NCBI RefSeq assembly: GCF_010389155.1
Contig: NC_057765.1
Span: 39,761,559-39,825,558, forward strand
DNA length: 64,000 nt
DNA from: Erigeron canadensis
Taxonomy: Eukaryota; Streptophyta; Magnoliopsida; Asterales; Asteraceae
Direction: 5' to 3'
In this document: positions 10,730 through 23,885 of the stretch, piece by piece
Position numbering within the stretch: position 1 is the stretch's first letter
How the letters are laid out: each line of letters begins with the position of its first letter
Position numbers and translations under genes: made by a program
The notes under the pieces: model-generated
What the model saw: the letters and a program-made list of their open reading frames with translations, nothing else
Databases searched by the model: none
Told to the model about the DNA's origin: nothing

Positions 10730-13700
10730 CTACCTCTGATAACCAGGAGCTGGATAGCCTTGTGCTGGGGGATAACCCTGTGGAGGATACCCTGCAGGTG
10801 GGTAACCCTGAGCTTGAGGTGGTGGTGCTGGAGGGTAACCATAGGGTTGTTGTGCATATCCAACATTGGGAGGATATGGCTGATCGATCCTTGACATTTG
10901 TTGCATGGGTGGAACAGCCATTGGCTGTGGCCCAAACTTTCCATCTCGTTTGTCCATCTCGACCTTGTGTTGTGTCTGCAAAATTAAATTCCAGGCATTA
11001 TCAAAGTTGAATAGCAACGCAAAATAGAGATGGCCAAATGAACATGTCAGACATGTTAGGTGGCAGGTCAACAGTGGTTCATGTCGGCCTAAAACACTGT
11101 TTGCATAAATTGTCATTCTATTCTTTATACAATTGTGTATCAAATATGATTAGTTGATTACCAAAAGTGCATTACTCTGTAAGACCTTTTTTAATAAAAT
11201 CATATTGTAGGTTATGATTTAAAAGTACATAATGTCGGTCTTTGGACCAGTTTGACTGACCAATTTCAATGTAAGTCGACTTTAACCCTTGATTCCCTCC
11301 ATCCCCACAACCAAACCAAATTAATCCCACAATCTAGACACCTAAAATCCTATCAGATCTGATTAATAGAGACCCAAAAAAATAAGCAAGTTTTTCAGTT
11401 TTTGCATACCTGCATGCACGCACAAACCCTACAAGAAGAAATTACATGAGATATGTTAGAATACTCGAATTTGATAAAATTAACCAAATGTATCAAGTTG
11501 AAGTGGTAACTAAATGAACTTACGTGCAATAAACCATATCGGCTAAGCAGTTCAGCAACTGAGATGCCTCACTGAGCTCCTCGCTTCCAACAAGGCAAGC
11601 AACAATGGAGAATATGCATGCAAGTTGTTGAAGACAAAACATGAAACCCTGCATTATGACCAAAAAACAACTTAGCTCATAGTCAAAAAGTAGAGAACAA
11701 TAAAGAGTTTCATGAAGACATTACAATGATGCAATTATCACATTGTGTTGTCTGAATGTTAAACTCGTCTTGCAATAGGAAGCGAGTAGACGCTACTGAG
11801 TTCCCAAAGCACAGGAAGACCTGAGGATTACAAGAACAGAATGTTACAAAAGAATATGAATGTAATATAGCATTATAACTAGAATTGTATTGTATAAAGA
11901 CAGCTACATGTTTACACACTAATAACATAAAGAAATATCACATGATGGCTTATGACAACCTGTTTGTTTCTATGCATGATTCAATCAAGAAATACATATA
12001 CTTGGTAGATATATCTCCCTCAGTCCCTCACACACACAGTTACAAAAATTTCACAATTCATCGATCAAATATATAACCCATGAAATGATTAATGATGCCT
12101 AATAAAATTGTACAAAGTTTAGAACCGAAACAAAAAATGTTAACTTATGGCTTTGATTTCTGGCTACATTGTTCAAGCTATGATATTAGTACTGGAAAAG
12201 ATTCCATTATTTTGAGATGACAGTGCTATAGTATTCCACCCTTCTTTATCCTAACCAGTTTGTGTCATTATACAACTCTCGTCCGTCACAACAAGTTCAT
12301 AGGCATTTCGAATAAGCATACCTCAGTGCAAAGACATAGTTCAGGGCACTTGCTTTCTCCACACCTTCCACTGCATGGCATATATCCGGCACAACATGTA
12401 TACCTATGACACACATGGATGTTAATATGCATGATATAACTACTCTACATTAAGTACAGTTTAGCCAAGTGAAAACTGTACATACCTTGACATATCACCA
12501 TAAAGAGCTCGCTTACGAAGCAAATACGAAACACATGGTCCACTGCCATTTGGATAAAGTTACATGAAATATGAATTAGTAAAACAATGGAAAGTAAGAG
12601 TTCTTGATCGATCCATTATATAGCCCACAATAACAAAAAGAAAAATAAAGAATTCTCTCAGGTTGTTCATGTAAATATAGAAATTTCCGCACAACTAGAA
12701 TTTCTTATCATCTTTCATTCAACAATCTCGACACGAACCATCATTAGCTAACAAGAGAATAATATAGTACCATAGAGTGTGGCATCATTTACCCAAAAAT
12801 TTAAAAGTATGTGGCATCTTATACTTCAACCTTTTATTAGTTTATATAACCCTGAGGATATCTAACTAAAACAACTGACACAATTTTTTCTTCCATGCAT
12901 CACTTAAAACTTCAAAAGAAAACGTGCGCAAAAATATAATGCTACTGCCATACAAAAATGAAAAGCATACGTTAACATCTCTTCTCTATTGTGATATATT
13001 AGTATGGTACACACAAAATGCAACTACAAATAGTTTCCATACAGTTCTGTTACTCTTTTCATGGTTCCCGGTGATCACCGCCCATAGCTGCCATCAGCTT
13101 CCAGTTATGGCTGATGGCCGCCGATAGTGGTTTTGTTAAAAGATGGAGGGAGAGCAAGAGTAATGTGTAACTTTTTTATGTTTGGTAATAAAGGTGATTC
13201 GGCACATTAATTTCTATTGATGGTCTTTAATCTTAGAGTGCTCACTGGTCTGTATGGTATCATGACTATCATCCAATGAAACAAGCGGTGTTGCAATCAA
13301 ATCGACCTTGTATTAAGTTATTCAAGCTCAATTCGAGCAATAATTGAGATAGAACTCAAGGTTAAAATCCAAGCTAGAAATAGATTTCAAATTGAGTTTT
13401 CCGAGCCTTCGTAAACGATAGTATTATTGTTAAACTTTATTATGATTGGACATTTATATGAGGGTATTCACTTATAGTCAAGATACATTATGATTTTTTT
13501 GTGAAATCTAAATCATCTTGATTGATAAATTTAAGTTTTCACTTCTTCTACTTGATTTACTTTTATATGAAAATCGAGGTTTTCGATCAAGCTACGATCA
13601 TGAAGGCAGCCTACTCGAGGTTAACCTAATTCATTCGAGCCAAGCTAGATCTCAATCATTCTAAGTACCACAAAAGTAAATGTTTAAAAAAACCCCTAGC

Positions 13701-14090
13701 ATTACATATCTCAAAATCATTCAATTATTAGTAATTTAATTATACAGATAGATACATTTTACATTTATATTCAATCAACACAAATATATCACCACACACA
13801 CACATATCAGATCTATGAAAAATATATATGCTAATTGCTAAAAAAAAAAAGTAAGGAAACTTACCACCACAACGAAAAGCAGCAATCTACATTTAAAAAA
13901 AAACACACATGCAAACTAATTAGAATAGATTAAATATATATAGAGATAAGTAGGATGAAAATGGAGAGAAAAATAGTAATGATATACAGGGAGTGTCGGC
14001 GGAGATGGTGCTCATGAGATTAGTATGCCATAGATTCCTGTAGTTCTGTCGGAGTTGCATCTTATCCAAACTTTCTTGTGATCGAGACAT
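10730..14090 (-). CDS. PLAC8-family Cys-rich protein with GYPP-repeat tail (249 aa, 8 exons)
   Basis: Exons, in coding order: 13988-14090, 13865-13886, 12486-12542, 12322-12403, 11725-11820, 11524-11648, 11410-11428 and 10730-10975. Every junction is GT-AG and in frame. The 22-nt and 19-nt exons are real microexons, since they complete the Cys motifs. Residues 1-34 are charged; 35-168 form the PLAC8-type Cys-rich region (YCCFSLWCGPC, then CCAGYMPCSGRCGESKCP, QCDNC and VCACMQ), with hydrophobic segments near 121-141. Residues about 205-249 are repeated GYPP/QGYPPA units. It closely resembles Arabidopsis AT4G23470 as I recall it. PLAC8 proteins include plasma-membrane cell-size and metal-transport factors, but this subgroup has no proven activity. 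It lies upstream of, and divergent in strand from, the beta-adaptin gene, as the same pair is neighbouring in Arabidopsis. Confidence 0.92.
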
Positions 14091-17011
14091 TTTTTCTTCT
14101 TCACACACTTAGTCGATCGATCTCAGATTTTGATGATTTGATGAATCGCAAGAATGAATGAATGGAATAGATAAACCCCAAAATAAGTAAACCAAGGGTT
14201 GACTATGTTTGTAATTGACGACCTGGTAAGGAAATAACGCGTCATGCGTGAAATTTCCAAAGTATTTCTTAATTTAGTTATTTACGTTATTCACCCTTAT
14301 ACTTTTCGTCCAAGTCTTTTAAGGTTCGAGTTTTTTTTTTATAACTTTTACTCTTTTACCATGTTTATGTTGAGATTCGATGCTATTGTTGTTTTTTTTT
14401 TTTTTTTTCAAACCTACCACTGCATCGCATTCATTATTGTGTCCGGGGCTGTTTGGCTTATTGTTCAGTGATTAAATATAATTTTTGTAAACCATGTTAA
14501 CACACTATGCTAATTGCAGATGGTAATTATCAATCTTTGTCGTTGTATATGTTTGTCTATATGCATAAGAATTTATAATTATACCATCTTGACTCTTGAG
14601 TTAAACTCGCTATCTATTTGTATACCTAATTTGACCGTATACTGTTTTAAAGATAATTGTTAATGTAACGATAACATATATTTTACATTTTATGTTTAAA
14701 ATACATGTTAAAATCTACAAATAACAAAAGGCTGTACCAATATGCTTCGTATATATTGAAGTGTATATATTGAACTATACCAAATTTGCCAAAGGGAGTT
14801 ATCTGTAATTCACGCATTGTTAAGAGATGGTCTTTGTAAAGTCTTTCAAATTTTCCATGTGTAGCTAATCATGTATATTTTGCAAATTGGGGATAGATAA
14901 CGCCTAAAAAGACGCAGAAAAAAACACTAGTAGTGGCCAACCTGGTATGGAGATACCAAGATAACCAAGTAGAAAAAAAATATGTTGTTGACCTTTTTTT
15001 CTCAAAAGTAATGTATGGTACTTGTAAAAATTTTATTACTATATAATCACTTTATCTAAGAAACACAAACAATTCAATAAATAGTTGAACGAACTAAGTG
15101 ACATGATAAAAACCATGTGACAATATCATAATATACAAGGAGGTCGGTTAATTATACCAATGGTCAAGTGTGTTGATGTTTTTATTAGAAATTTTAGTGC
15201 TTAGAAAAAATGTTTGAAAAAAACTATGGGGATACTCCAGGTAGATAACATAAATCTAAGTTAGAGACTCGTCAAGTGTCATGCGATAATATACGATCAA
15301 GTTCGTTATTGTGTATATATTGAACATTTTTAAATAGTCAAGTGTCATGGCTACGAATCAAATCGACATAGTTATCCTTCTTTATCATTTGGGCCAAAGA
15401 GGCAACTTGAATCCAACCTCGTTCACTTTTCACATATTTAGTCGGCTAGAACTTTGGGCCCAGCCCAATCTAATGGACAGACAAAACTTGGTTTTCAACT
15501 TGCTAATTGTTCTTTTTTTTCCCCCACCATTTTTAAACTTGCGTGTAACATTTGTTTTATCTTTGAACAATATGATAGGTACATTGATGGGGATCATCTC
15601 ACCAGGCACCATGGAGAAACAAATGAAATATTGCTTTCATGGATTATATTAGTAAATACCAAATTTTAAAACAAGCAAAAAACTATTTCGTCCGTGGCAA
15701 ATCAAATAGATTAGTAGCTCTAAGATGTTATGTAGTGATCGAATAAACGAATACCATTAGGTATTTAGGTTTAGAAACAGAGATTTCATAGACTAGATCG
15801 AACAACTTAATTACTGTCAAGTGGTCCTAGGAAGAAGAATATGATCCAAAACTAAAGGTAGATGACGATGCCCATAACTTGATAGAAACATATAAATTTG
15901 ATATACTAGATGGTCTTTTCATGAACTCTAATAGTCACCAACATGACTTTTACCCCAAGTATATCACATGTCGGGAGAGTATTTGACTTTAAATCTATGG
16001 GTAATTTTTTATTTTGTTTAATGTTATATAACTAAAAGAAATAGCAACTTGAAAACCTCAAAAGATAGTTTAACAACCCAAGAACTCTTAATTACATGGT
16101 TATTTGCTAAAATTAAGGTTAAGTAACTCATAAGCACAAACCATTAGTCATATGTTCGTTCAAAAATTCAAAAAAGTATTTATTTGGTGTCAAATATTGT
16201 ATGGTATTGGTATCCAAATTTAATACTCCTTATTACTCAGTGTTTTATTATTAGGAATAAGCTTTTACAAACAAGGAAAAGTTCATGGGGGGTCTTTTAC
16301 AATTACAATATTTTATAGCGTAAGTGGACTATTTTCTACTTTCTAGTTGTTTTTTAGCATTGTGACAAGAGGTTGATGCTTTTAAACTGGCGTCCTCTTG
16401 CCAAAAGAATTGTATCCTTTCTTCATTGTGTGTCATTTGTCTTTTTTGCTTTCAACTGCTTTTGGCCTCTCTCAAGAAGTGTCTTCTCTTGTTGACTTCT
16501 TGGTTTGATCATATAGCCTTCAAAACTCTTAAAAGGGAGAGGAGAAGATTGTCATAGTTTCTCCCCTTTTGTCAATCAAGAAAATATAAGTTGGTTGGAG
16601 TTCTAGTTTCATTTTTAATTGCAAAATCACGGTTTAAAGTTTTTAACCTTTTCAAGATTCTCCCTTTTCACCGGTCATCAGGCAAGAAAACTAGTCATTT
16701 TAAACGTCAAAGATTCAAAGTTAACCCTTACTCCCTATACAGATATGTAAGAAATTGCTTCTTTTTTTTTTTTTTTTAAGATTGTCACAATTCAAGCTAT
16801 TTCAAGTCCAACACATGAGAAAGACCAACTTATCTTTACAAGATTGTAATGAGTTCAAGTCTCACCTTTTTGTAAACGAAAAGTGAGTGATCACCCTTTT
16901 CAAGATTGTGTACACCCTTTTTACTGACCAAAAAGAATGGACTTTCACTAGTTCGGGTTACATAATTAGAAAATTTATACTACTTCATGCTAACTAAAGA
17001 ATCAAAAATCA
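14091..17011. other. intergenic region between the PLAC8 and CCT genes
   Basis: This is the shared upstream region of two divergently transcribed genes. No coding sequence is supported: the reading frames at 14244-14471 and 15347-15669 have no recognisable domain. T runs occur at about 14392-14408 and 16763-16778. I see no transposon with clear ends. The last about 150 bases should hold the leader of the CCT gene. Confidence 0.5.
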
Positions 17012-18586
17012 ATGTCTTCTGATTTGTGCGAATTTGACGGGTCTTTCTTCACTGATCCATTCTCTCTATTGAGTGACACTTCCTCTATAGACATCCTCAA
17101 AGCATTTCAAGAAAATAGTTACAATTTAAACCCTTTATCATCATCTACTTTGACCCATGAAAATCTTGACACCCCATTTGATGAACTTGATCAGATTACG
17201 TGCACCACCTCGACCACCCTTCTATCTTCCTCCCCACCAAGTCATCAACTTGAAAATCTATCCTTATACCAAATGGGCAATTCACTAAACTCCATAGCTT
17301 TGTCTCCTCTTGAGGTCAAAGCAGAAGAAAGTCAACTACCTGTTTATGATTACCTTGTCAACAATGATTCTTTCTTGCCTCATAGCTATGATGGAAGTAA
17401 GAATGCAATGAAGATGATGCAGAGGAGCTACAGTAGTAAATCTTTTGATAGAAGACCAAATGGTTTCCCTTTTCAAGCAAAATTTGATAGCTTGATTGAG
17501 TCCTCAAATTATGATTCTAAAGTCCTGAAATCAAATGATCATGACTTCTCTGCTAACCATATGAGAAGGGTTTGCAGCACTGGTGATTTACAGGTTAGTC
17601 CTCCTTATAAAAAGTGACCTTTTTTTATATATTAAAGTCGATAAAATGTTACTCTTTCCGTCCCAAAGTACTTGTCCATCTTTTTCTTTAGTTTTTTTTT
17701 TTAAATACCGGCTGCTGCCAAATTTTAATACCAAGTATCTTATTCCACCCAAAATTGGCTAATAATCTTTTCTTTTTGTTTTAAATCAAGAGCTTGAAAA
17801 CCAACCAAACATATCAAAAGTTGTCGTCAAGTCCATTAGCAACGGAAGGATCATTCATGGAGGAAGCAAATTTCAAGGTGGGGCGTTACAGTCAAGAAGA
17901 AAGGAAAGAGAGAATCTTGAGGTACAAGGCAAAAAGGACACAAAGAAATTTCAACAAGACCATCAAGGTAGCCATGAAATAGTGATTTCTTTTATGAATA
18001 TGAAATGTATATATATATATAGGTCACTTGTGTTTGTATATACCATTAATTATTAGCTAACTTTTTTTTGCATAAATTAAATGAAAGTATGCATGTAGAA
18101 AAACTCTAGCTGATAGCCGGCCTAGAATACGTGGGAGATTTGCACGTAACGATGAGCCTGAAGAGAAACCTAAATCGTTAACTTTCCAACGATATGATGA
18201 TGAAGACGATGAATTTTGGGTATGTATATTTCATCAATTAGTCTATATATATATATATACGTCATTTCAGTTGCTATATATGTGAAATTAAGTCATTGTT
18301 GAAAACATATATTACATATATACATATGGAAAATGTACACACTATTGAATAACTGTATATATATCCCCCAAAAAAAAGTTTATAAATTTTGTGACTATAT
18401 ATGTGTGATATATGTCTATCTAGAATTCCATCCATTCTAACCATTTGATTATATATATGTATGTGTTATATGTAGATGGATGGGTTGCAAGAAGAATATG
18501 GTGATGAGAGAATACCAACAGGGCAATTTTTCAGCACTTACATCCCTAACACCCAATTTCACCAATTTACCTATTTTCCCAAATAA
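17012..18586 (+). CDS. CCT-domain transcription regulator (333 aa, 4 exons)
   Basis: Exons are 17012-17593, 17791-17967, 18088-18219 and 18476-18586, all GT-AG and all in phase 0. The N-terminal two thirds is acidic and Ser/Thr-rich, beginning MSSDLCEFDG, which suggests an activation region. The CCT motif spans about residues 226-273: RYSQEERKERILRYKAKR, then an intron exactly between TIK and YACRKTLADSRPRIRGRFAR. An acidic stretch (YDDEDDEFW) follows, then a short Tyr/Gln-rich end. There is no B-box or pseudo-receiver domain, so it belongs to the CCT-only (CMF) group that includes Arabidopsis ASML2, not to CONSTANS or PRR proteins proper. CCT proteins act in the nucleus, often through NF-Y complexes, in flowering, sugar or light responses; which applies here is unknown. 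A Stowaway-like fragment sits in intron 1. Confidence 0.92.
17650..17715 (+). mobile_element. Stowaway-like terminus in the CCT gene intron
   Basis: TACTCTTTCCGTCCCAAAG resembles the Stowaway end CTCCCTCCGTCCCA. It lies inside intron 1 of the CCT gene, whose total length is 197 bases. No matching right end is visible before the acceptor, so it is a truncated or degraded copy. Confidence 0.35.
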
Positions 18587-18779
18587 TAAGGAGATAATTT
18601 TATTTAGGATTGTTCACTTCAGATTTAGGGAAAGTTTACATGGGTATATATGTGAATTAAATAAAACCCCAAGTTTTAAACTTAAACATGTTTTTCCAAT
18701 TAAGTATTATCATCAATATTTAAGTAACTTTTTAGATTAAGAGCTGAGAAGTGTTATAGTTAGAAGTTAAGATCGACAC

Positions 18780-19085
18780 CGATGAGAATAATAGGCAGGA
18801 AGCGCGAGCTGGTCTCGAAAAGAAGATAGATAAAAAGAAAAGAAAGAAACTACTCAGTGCTACTTTTCGTGGGTTTTGAGCCCCAATACTTTGATGGTAT
18901 ACGAAGGAGGTTAAGATGTAGGCAGGCTTTAGTTCTATCTAAGTATGGAGGCTACTCCTATTTTTTACCTAAATGTTAAAAAAAGACTTCAATCTTTATT
19001 ATATAAGATGAGGATCGAACTCATCCTAAATGGAAGAAAGGAAACAAGTTTTCGCATTCAGAGCTATTAAACTACTGTTTTGATA
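18780..19085 (-). mobile_element. probable tRNA-derived SINE (Au-like)
   Basis: On the minus strand there is an A-box-like stretch (TAGTTTAATAGCTCTGAATG), then a B box (GAGTTCGATCC). Downstream comes GGAGTAGCCTCCATACTTAG and CCTGCCTACATCTTAACCTCC, phrases that resemble the body of plant Au-type SINEs. I did not find target duplications. The boundaries are approximate, and the reading frame ending near 18740 is unrelated. Confidence 0.5.
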
Positions 19086-19552
19086 ATTTTATACTTTTGT
19101 AAGGTAACAACATTAATTGTTATTATTATTATTATTATATGAGTATAAAGAGAAGGGAATATTTGCTTTTGTGTCATTGATATATTCTATTACAGTACAA
19201 TTTTGGTTGTAAAAATCTATATATTCAATGCTTAGATGTGAAGGACCGGAGGAGTTAATTTGGTTTAATTGTGGCCAAAAAAGGTTACGAACTTACGATA
19301 ATACGATCAATACAAATGTGGTGTAGCTAATGCACATATGATGTATGGTTTCTATAATTAATTCCATTTTGATAAAACTATAGAAATGTATAGTGAATGG
19401 CTAAAATCCTCAAGTCGTAATTATGGTTCTAACTTCTAAGAATGGTTTGTTAAATAATGCTCAAATCTATTTATATGCATGTTCAATCCCTTGTCAAATA
19501 CGTATAACACTAATACAGACTTCTCAAATCTTATATATATATATATATATAT

Positions 19553-19740
19553 GAAAAAGTGAAGGTGTGAGACAACACCACCCAACTTGGATGAAATTCT
19601 TCTCACATGCTAATTTTTTAATCTATAAATATATAATACATAAATAATGGGCCCTCATGATTTTCCCATATTAAAATATTAACATATGAGAGAGATTTCG
19701 CCCAACTTAGGTGCCTAACAGCACCACCTTCACTTTTTTC
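19553..19740. mobile_element. MITE with GAAAAAGTGAAGGTG termini
   Basis: The element starts GAAAAAGTGAAGGTG and ends CACCTTCACTTTTTTC, inverted copies of each other. It has the further matching inner pairs CCCAACTTGG and CCCAACTTAGG. It is 188 bp and lies inside an AT-dinucleotide tract that continues on both sides, so a TA-type target duplication is likely. It has no coding capacity. Confidence 0.65.
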
Positions 19741-19872
19741 ATATATATATATATATATATGGTGGGCTATCAAATGAGAACCAAATTAAAATGAGAACAC
19801 TTAAAAACTACATTTTGATGCATTAAAAGTTCATAAAACTGACATAGTGCATAACTAATATATATATATATT

Positions 19873-19999
19873 AGGTAAAATAAAACAAGTATTAACGTAA
19901 AACAAATAAAATGATAGGTTTTTTTCACTGAAAATCACCGTGCATCATGAAAAATATCGTGCATCAATTGTTTTGTGAATTTTCATGCATCAATTTAAT

Positions 20000-20000
<1 letters not shown>
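19873..20000 (+). mobile_element. second, truncated copy of the 5023-5215 MITE family
   Basis: It begins TTAGGTAAAATAAAACAAGT and continues with AAACAAATAAAATGATAGG, then three CGTGCATCA-type motifs, in the same order as the copy at 5023. The right inverted arm is missing; an AT/AG microsatellite (20002-20033) replaces it. Confidence 0.55.
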
Positions 20001-20031
<31 letters not shown>

Positions 20032-20879
20032 AAGAGAGTCCAACTTTGTATATTTTATACTATACTTTTTATACATGCAATTATCTTTCATCGGACATAT
20101 CACTTTTTAGGCTGTAAGCCTGTAACCAGTAAGTTACGAGTATATGGTAGCCATTTTTTAATAGACAAATACCTCTAAAGTTAAGATTAATTTATAGGTA
20201 AAGTTAAAAGAAATTTTAACTCTTAGATTAAAATTAAGGGTTAAGATGGCTTTTAATTCAAGAGTCAAAATCTTTTTTTTAATTAGAAAAGTGTTTGACC
20301 AATATGTGTGGGGTCAAAATTTCAAATACTGATTATTCTGAGCTAATACATGCATGTATATGCGCGTTATTAGGTGGAAATATGAAAGTGATAGTCTTTT
20401 AGCAAAATATTTTTTTGTTAAACAATAAATACATGTATATTATTATTATTTTTATTTATATGAGCATTTTCTCAATCTTGAAGTAAATATGTTGATCCAG
20501 ATTTGTTTTTGTACGTTTATTATAAAAAATGTTACTCGTATAATTAAATATTACTAATTTGTTGATGCATGACTAAAAGCATCCGTATCTCATGCGATGC
20601 GACTCTAAAAAAATGTTTCAAGTCTCACATAGACTGATAGATAGACACATACCGACCATGTCACATTGTGATTTAATTTTTTTCATTTGTCAAAATTCTA
20701 TGAAAAACACGTAATCTATGTTGTCTGTTTTTATATGGGGTAATACAAAAGATGATCCCGTCTACTTTATACTATACGACATGTATCTTAATATGGCCAT
20801 TTACCACTTCAGAACATGACATGCTCGTTTATTTTTACGTCATGTTATACATAAAAACTATTTCTTGTTTTGTCGATTG

Positions 20880-21060
20880 GCATTAGATCAATCAATTGGC
20901 ATTTTAGTAGTGGGATAAGACTCATTAGTATCATAAGATTTTTGAGTTCGAATCTCGATCAATCAAAATGGTTTTCCAAAAATGTTGAGTTTCCTCTTAA
21001 ATTTGGTGACTTGATACTGGTTAATAATCGAGTAGTACTATTGATGACACGATATAAGTA
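20880..21060 (+). mobile_element. SINE-like tRNA-derived sequence
   Basis: A pol III A-box-like stretch (TTTTAGTAGTGGGATAAG) is followed about 40 bases later by a strong B box (GAGTTCGAATCTC, around 20944). The spacing fits a tRNA-derived promoter, but the arms do not fold into a tRNA cloverleaf. The ends and target duplication were not found. Confidence 0.4.
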
Positions 21061-23054
21061 AGAACCAAATCACTCGAAATATAACAAGTGTCCATAGTGG
21101 CCTATTGGGAAAAGGCTTGTTTAATATCTGATAATTTTATTTAGCCCCTAAATTATAATCCACATTTTTACTCATATAGTTCATGTTATCATGGTACGGT
21201 ACGTCCAGACCAAAATAAATATTGCTCTGCTTTGTGGAGGAGATTTTCAAATCATAATAGATTAAAAACCGAGAGTATGATATGCACATTAATTAACTAA
21301 CACCCTATCACCAAAGCTCCCATATAGATGAAACATGAGGATGAGGGTGATAGATGGAACCATCAAATAGACTATACATGCAACAAAAATATGACTATGG
21401 GTCATAAATGTTAGAAATTATACGAAAAATCATCATTGCAAAATATATTAAACCACACTAACTATTATTGTGGTCAATGGGTTGAAGACTTGAAGGTATA
21501 TTGATAAAGTTTTTTTAGACCTTGGAGAAATTCATTAATGTTCAGATCACTTACTACATTAAGAGTGATTTATTGAAAGGATTTTTCAAGAGTCTTGGTT
21601 TTCTTTTTAGACATGCATGATTCGAGCTTCGCATACTGTCTAATTGGATGTTACCGTGATGTCTCGAATACTAACTACTGACTCCCTGTTTAAAAACTTT
21701 TAAAAAAAAAAGGTTAAAAAAAGTTTTAATAAAAACATTATTGCGATTAACTCTAAAACTAACTTAGACATGGAAGAATAGATACCTCACACATGAACGA
21801 ACCACTTTGGACCCCCAATCCAAATAAGGGAATGAATTTTAATCAAAAATGTACCATACTTTGTTTTCTAATAAAGGCCACAAAATGGATCAGTCAAAGT
21901 TCGTAGCCTATATGCTAGGAAAAGTTTAACATGATTATGCTTATACCCTTTTTTCAAATATTTGGTGATTATGATTGTTTAGTGCATATAATTGAGAGCT
22001 TATATTCTCTCATGATGGCTGATGCACCCAAGTATGTGCTAAAGGTTTGTTAGTCAACGGGTTTTATCTAAGGATGTTTATATGCTTAATTCTATTTCTA
22101 TATCACCAAATATCGTGATCCTTTATTAAGAACGGACACTAAATGTTAGACTAGATTAACCTTGAATTGAGACTAAGTGTTCAACCATCATATTTCAATA
22201 CCGGGATAGTACATGCACAATGTAATATGGACTTATGGAGTATATTTCAATTCTTGAATTATCTCTTGATATCAAAGTATATGCATATGTTTTTTATGAC
22301 AATATCAAAGTATGTATAACATGATGAATTGTCATTGATTTTATTTAATAATCTTCATCATTTTTTTTTTGTTTTACAACAAAATCACAACTCTAACCAA
22401 GTCATGATAAAAATTATAAGATATATATTATTAAATATCGATCAAAACGCTAACAATCCTAATTATCTGCATACTAAATTAATTATGCAGGAGCTAAAAA
22501 CTAGATGATCAAACTTCTAATTAAAAATGTTCCAAGGCCTTTTCTTCTAAAAACAAAGAATTAGTTGAATCATAATTGCATATTAGATATTATATGTCAA
22601 GTGAAAAAGATATTATCAAGTGAAAATTTCGTCCTATAAGCTTAAAACCCTGTTTGATAACCCATTTTTAAAAATATGAATGTTTTAACATTAAAACCCT
22701 TTTGAGAAAAAGATTTAATATATAGGCCATTTTGTCATTGAAGTAATATTTCTTATGAATTTCGATTAACGAATCTAGCTATATGCTCGACTCAAACTTT
22801 ACATTGTCCTAAAAACCTAAACTATTGTATATTTAATTATTTATTACATAATTTATAAAGCTTTCTATAGTGATGAATTATTAGTATTATAAAAGATTCC
22901 AAAAAGAATCCATATTTTAATTTATCATTTTTAGTACTCTCAACATACAATGATTATTCCAAACATGCACTTTTGACCAACAGTATGTTGAAATGAAATG
23001 AGAATTAAACATTTCTATAAGCTATTTCAATAGTAAGTTTATTCAAAATTCTTA

Positions 23055-23885
23055 GGGATTGTTTGGTTCATAAAATATTTTTGATGAAATTAAAATTCAT
23101 AAAGGTAATTGAAATTTAAAAGAATTGTAATTGAAATTTTTCATATTTATAATCCTGTTTGGTTTATATATCTATGGATGGAATTGGAATATAAATTAGA
23201 ATAAAAAAACATTAATGCCCTCAGTAATTAAAACGACTTAGTGTACATCAGTTCATTCCCATTGGTGAACCTCACTACCACCAATAATTAAAAAGATAAT
23301 AATCAAAATTTAGAACCATCAATAATTTTTATCATTACCGTCGTCCTCATCCATCCTCAACCTCAACAGTTCCATTACAACTAAATCAAATTAACGTTTC
23401 TTTGTCCCTCAAAATAAAAGTTCCATTATGTCATCAGATTCTTCTTTCTTATAAGCCTCCTCTTCTTCTTTGTCCAAGTTGTAGCGACAGTAGGTGTAGC
23501 ACCTCCGATAGTTACACGGCAACATGCCATCAGTAATCCCACCGTCAGTAGAAGCAGTAACAGTACTCCCACCACCACTGGAAGGAACAACCTTGATGCA
23601 ATAGTTTCTTGGGATTCGTATAGTTTTATAGGAATCTTGAATCGGTAACTTTTAATGGATGTATTTCTTAAAAAGTAACTTTTGATTATCAGATAGAAAA
23701 GATTGAAATTTGTTTTATTTTTGGGTATTTTGGTTGAATTCCTTTGAATTTAAACTTTCCTTCTATAAACCCAAGGAATCTTGAATTCACCCAAACGAAG
23801 GAATTTCAAGAATTTCAATTTCATATATTTTTCAACCAAACAACCTAAAAAATGGAATCTTGAATTCAATGAACTAAATATGCCC
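23055..23885. mobile_element. PIF/Harbinger-type non-autonomous element with TTA duplication
   Basis: The termini are GGGATTGTTTGGTTCA on the left and, read on the other strand, GGGCATATTTAGTTCA on the right. The element is flanked by TTA (23052-23054 and 23886-23888), the 3-bp duplication expected for PIF/Harbinger. A second terminus-like sequence (CAACCAAACAACCT, 23833-23846) lies just inside the right end and matches the left end even better, so the right side may carry a duplicated terminus. It is 831 bp with no transposase. Confidence 0.7.

Larger units (their letters stand above)
18587..23054. other. intergenic region rich in SINE and MITE relics
   Basis: No gene supported. It contains a probable minus-strand SINE (18780-19085), a MITE between AT tracts (19553-19740), a truncated copy of the 5023-5215 family (19873-20000), a second SINE-like unit (20880-21060) and a diverged relative of the 1307-1494 SINE (about 21480-21640). 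Sequence from 21650 to 23054 is AT-rich with nothing further recognised. Confidence 0.5.

Noticed and set aside
10666..11010. 114-residue open frame on the + strand
   Set aside because: It is the reverse of the last PLAC8 exon, whose minus-strand reading is a clear GYPP-repeat tail in frame with seven other exons.
15347..15669. Open frames of 60-101 residues upstream of the CCT gene
   Set aside because: No domain, no splice partners and low-complexity Phe-rich translation; likely chance.
18480..18740. 86-residue frame over the end of the CCT gene
   Set aside because: It is out of frame with the CCT protein, whose last exon starts at 18476 and stops at 18586.
20895..20960. Possible tRNA gene
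   Set aside because: Only the pol III box motifs match; acceptor and anticodon stems are absent.
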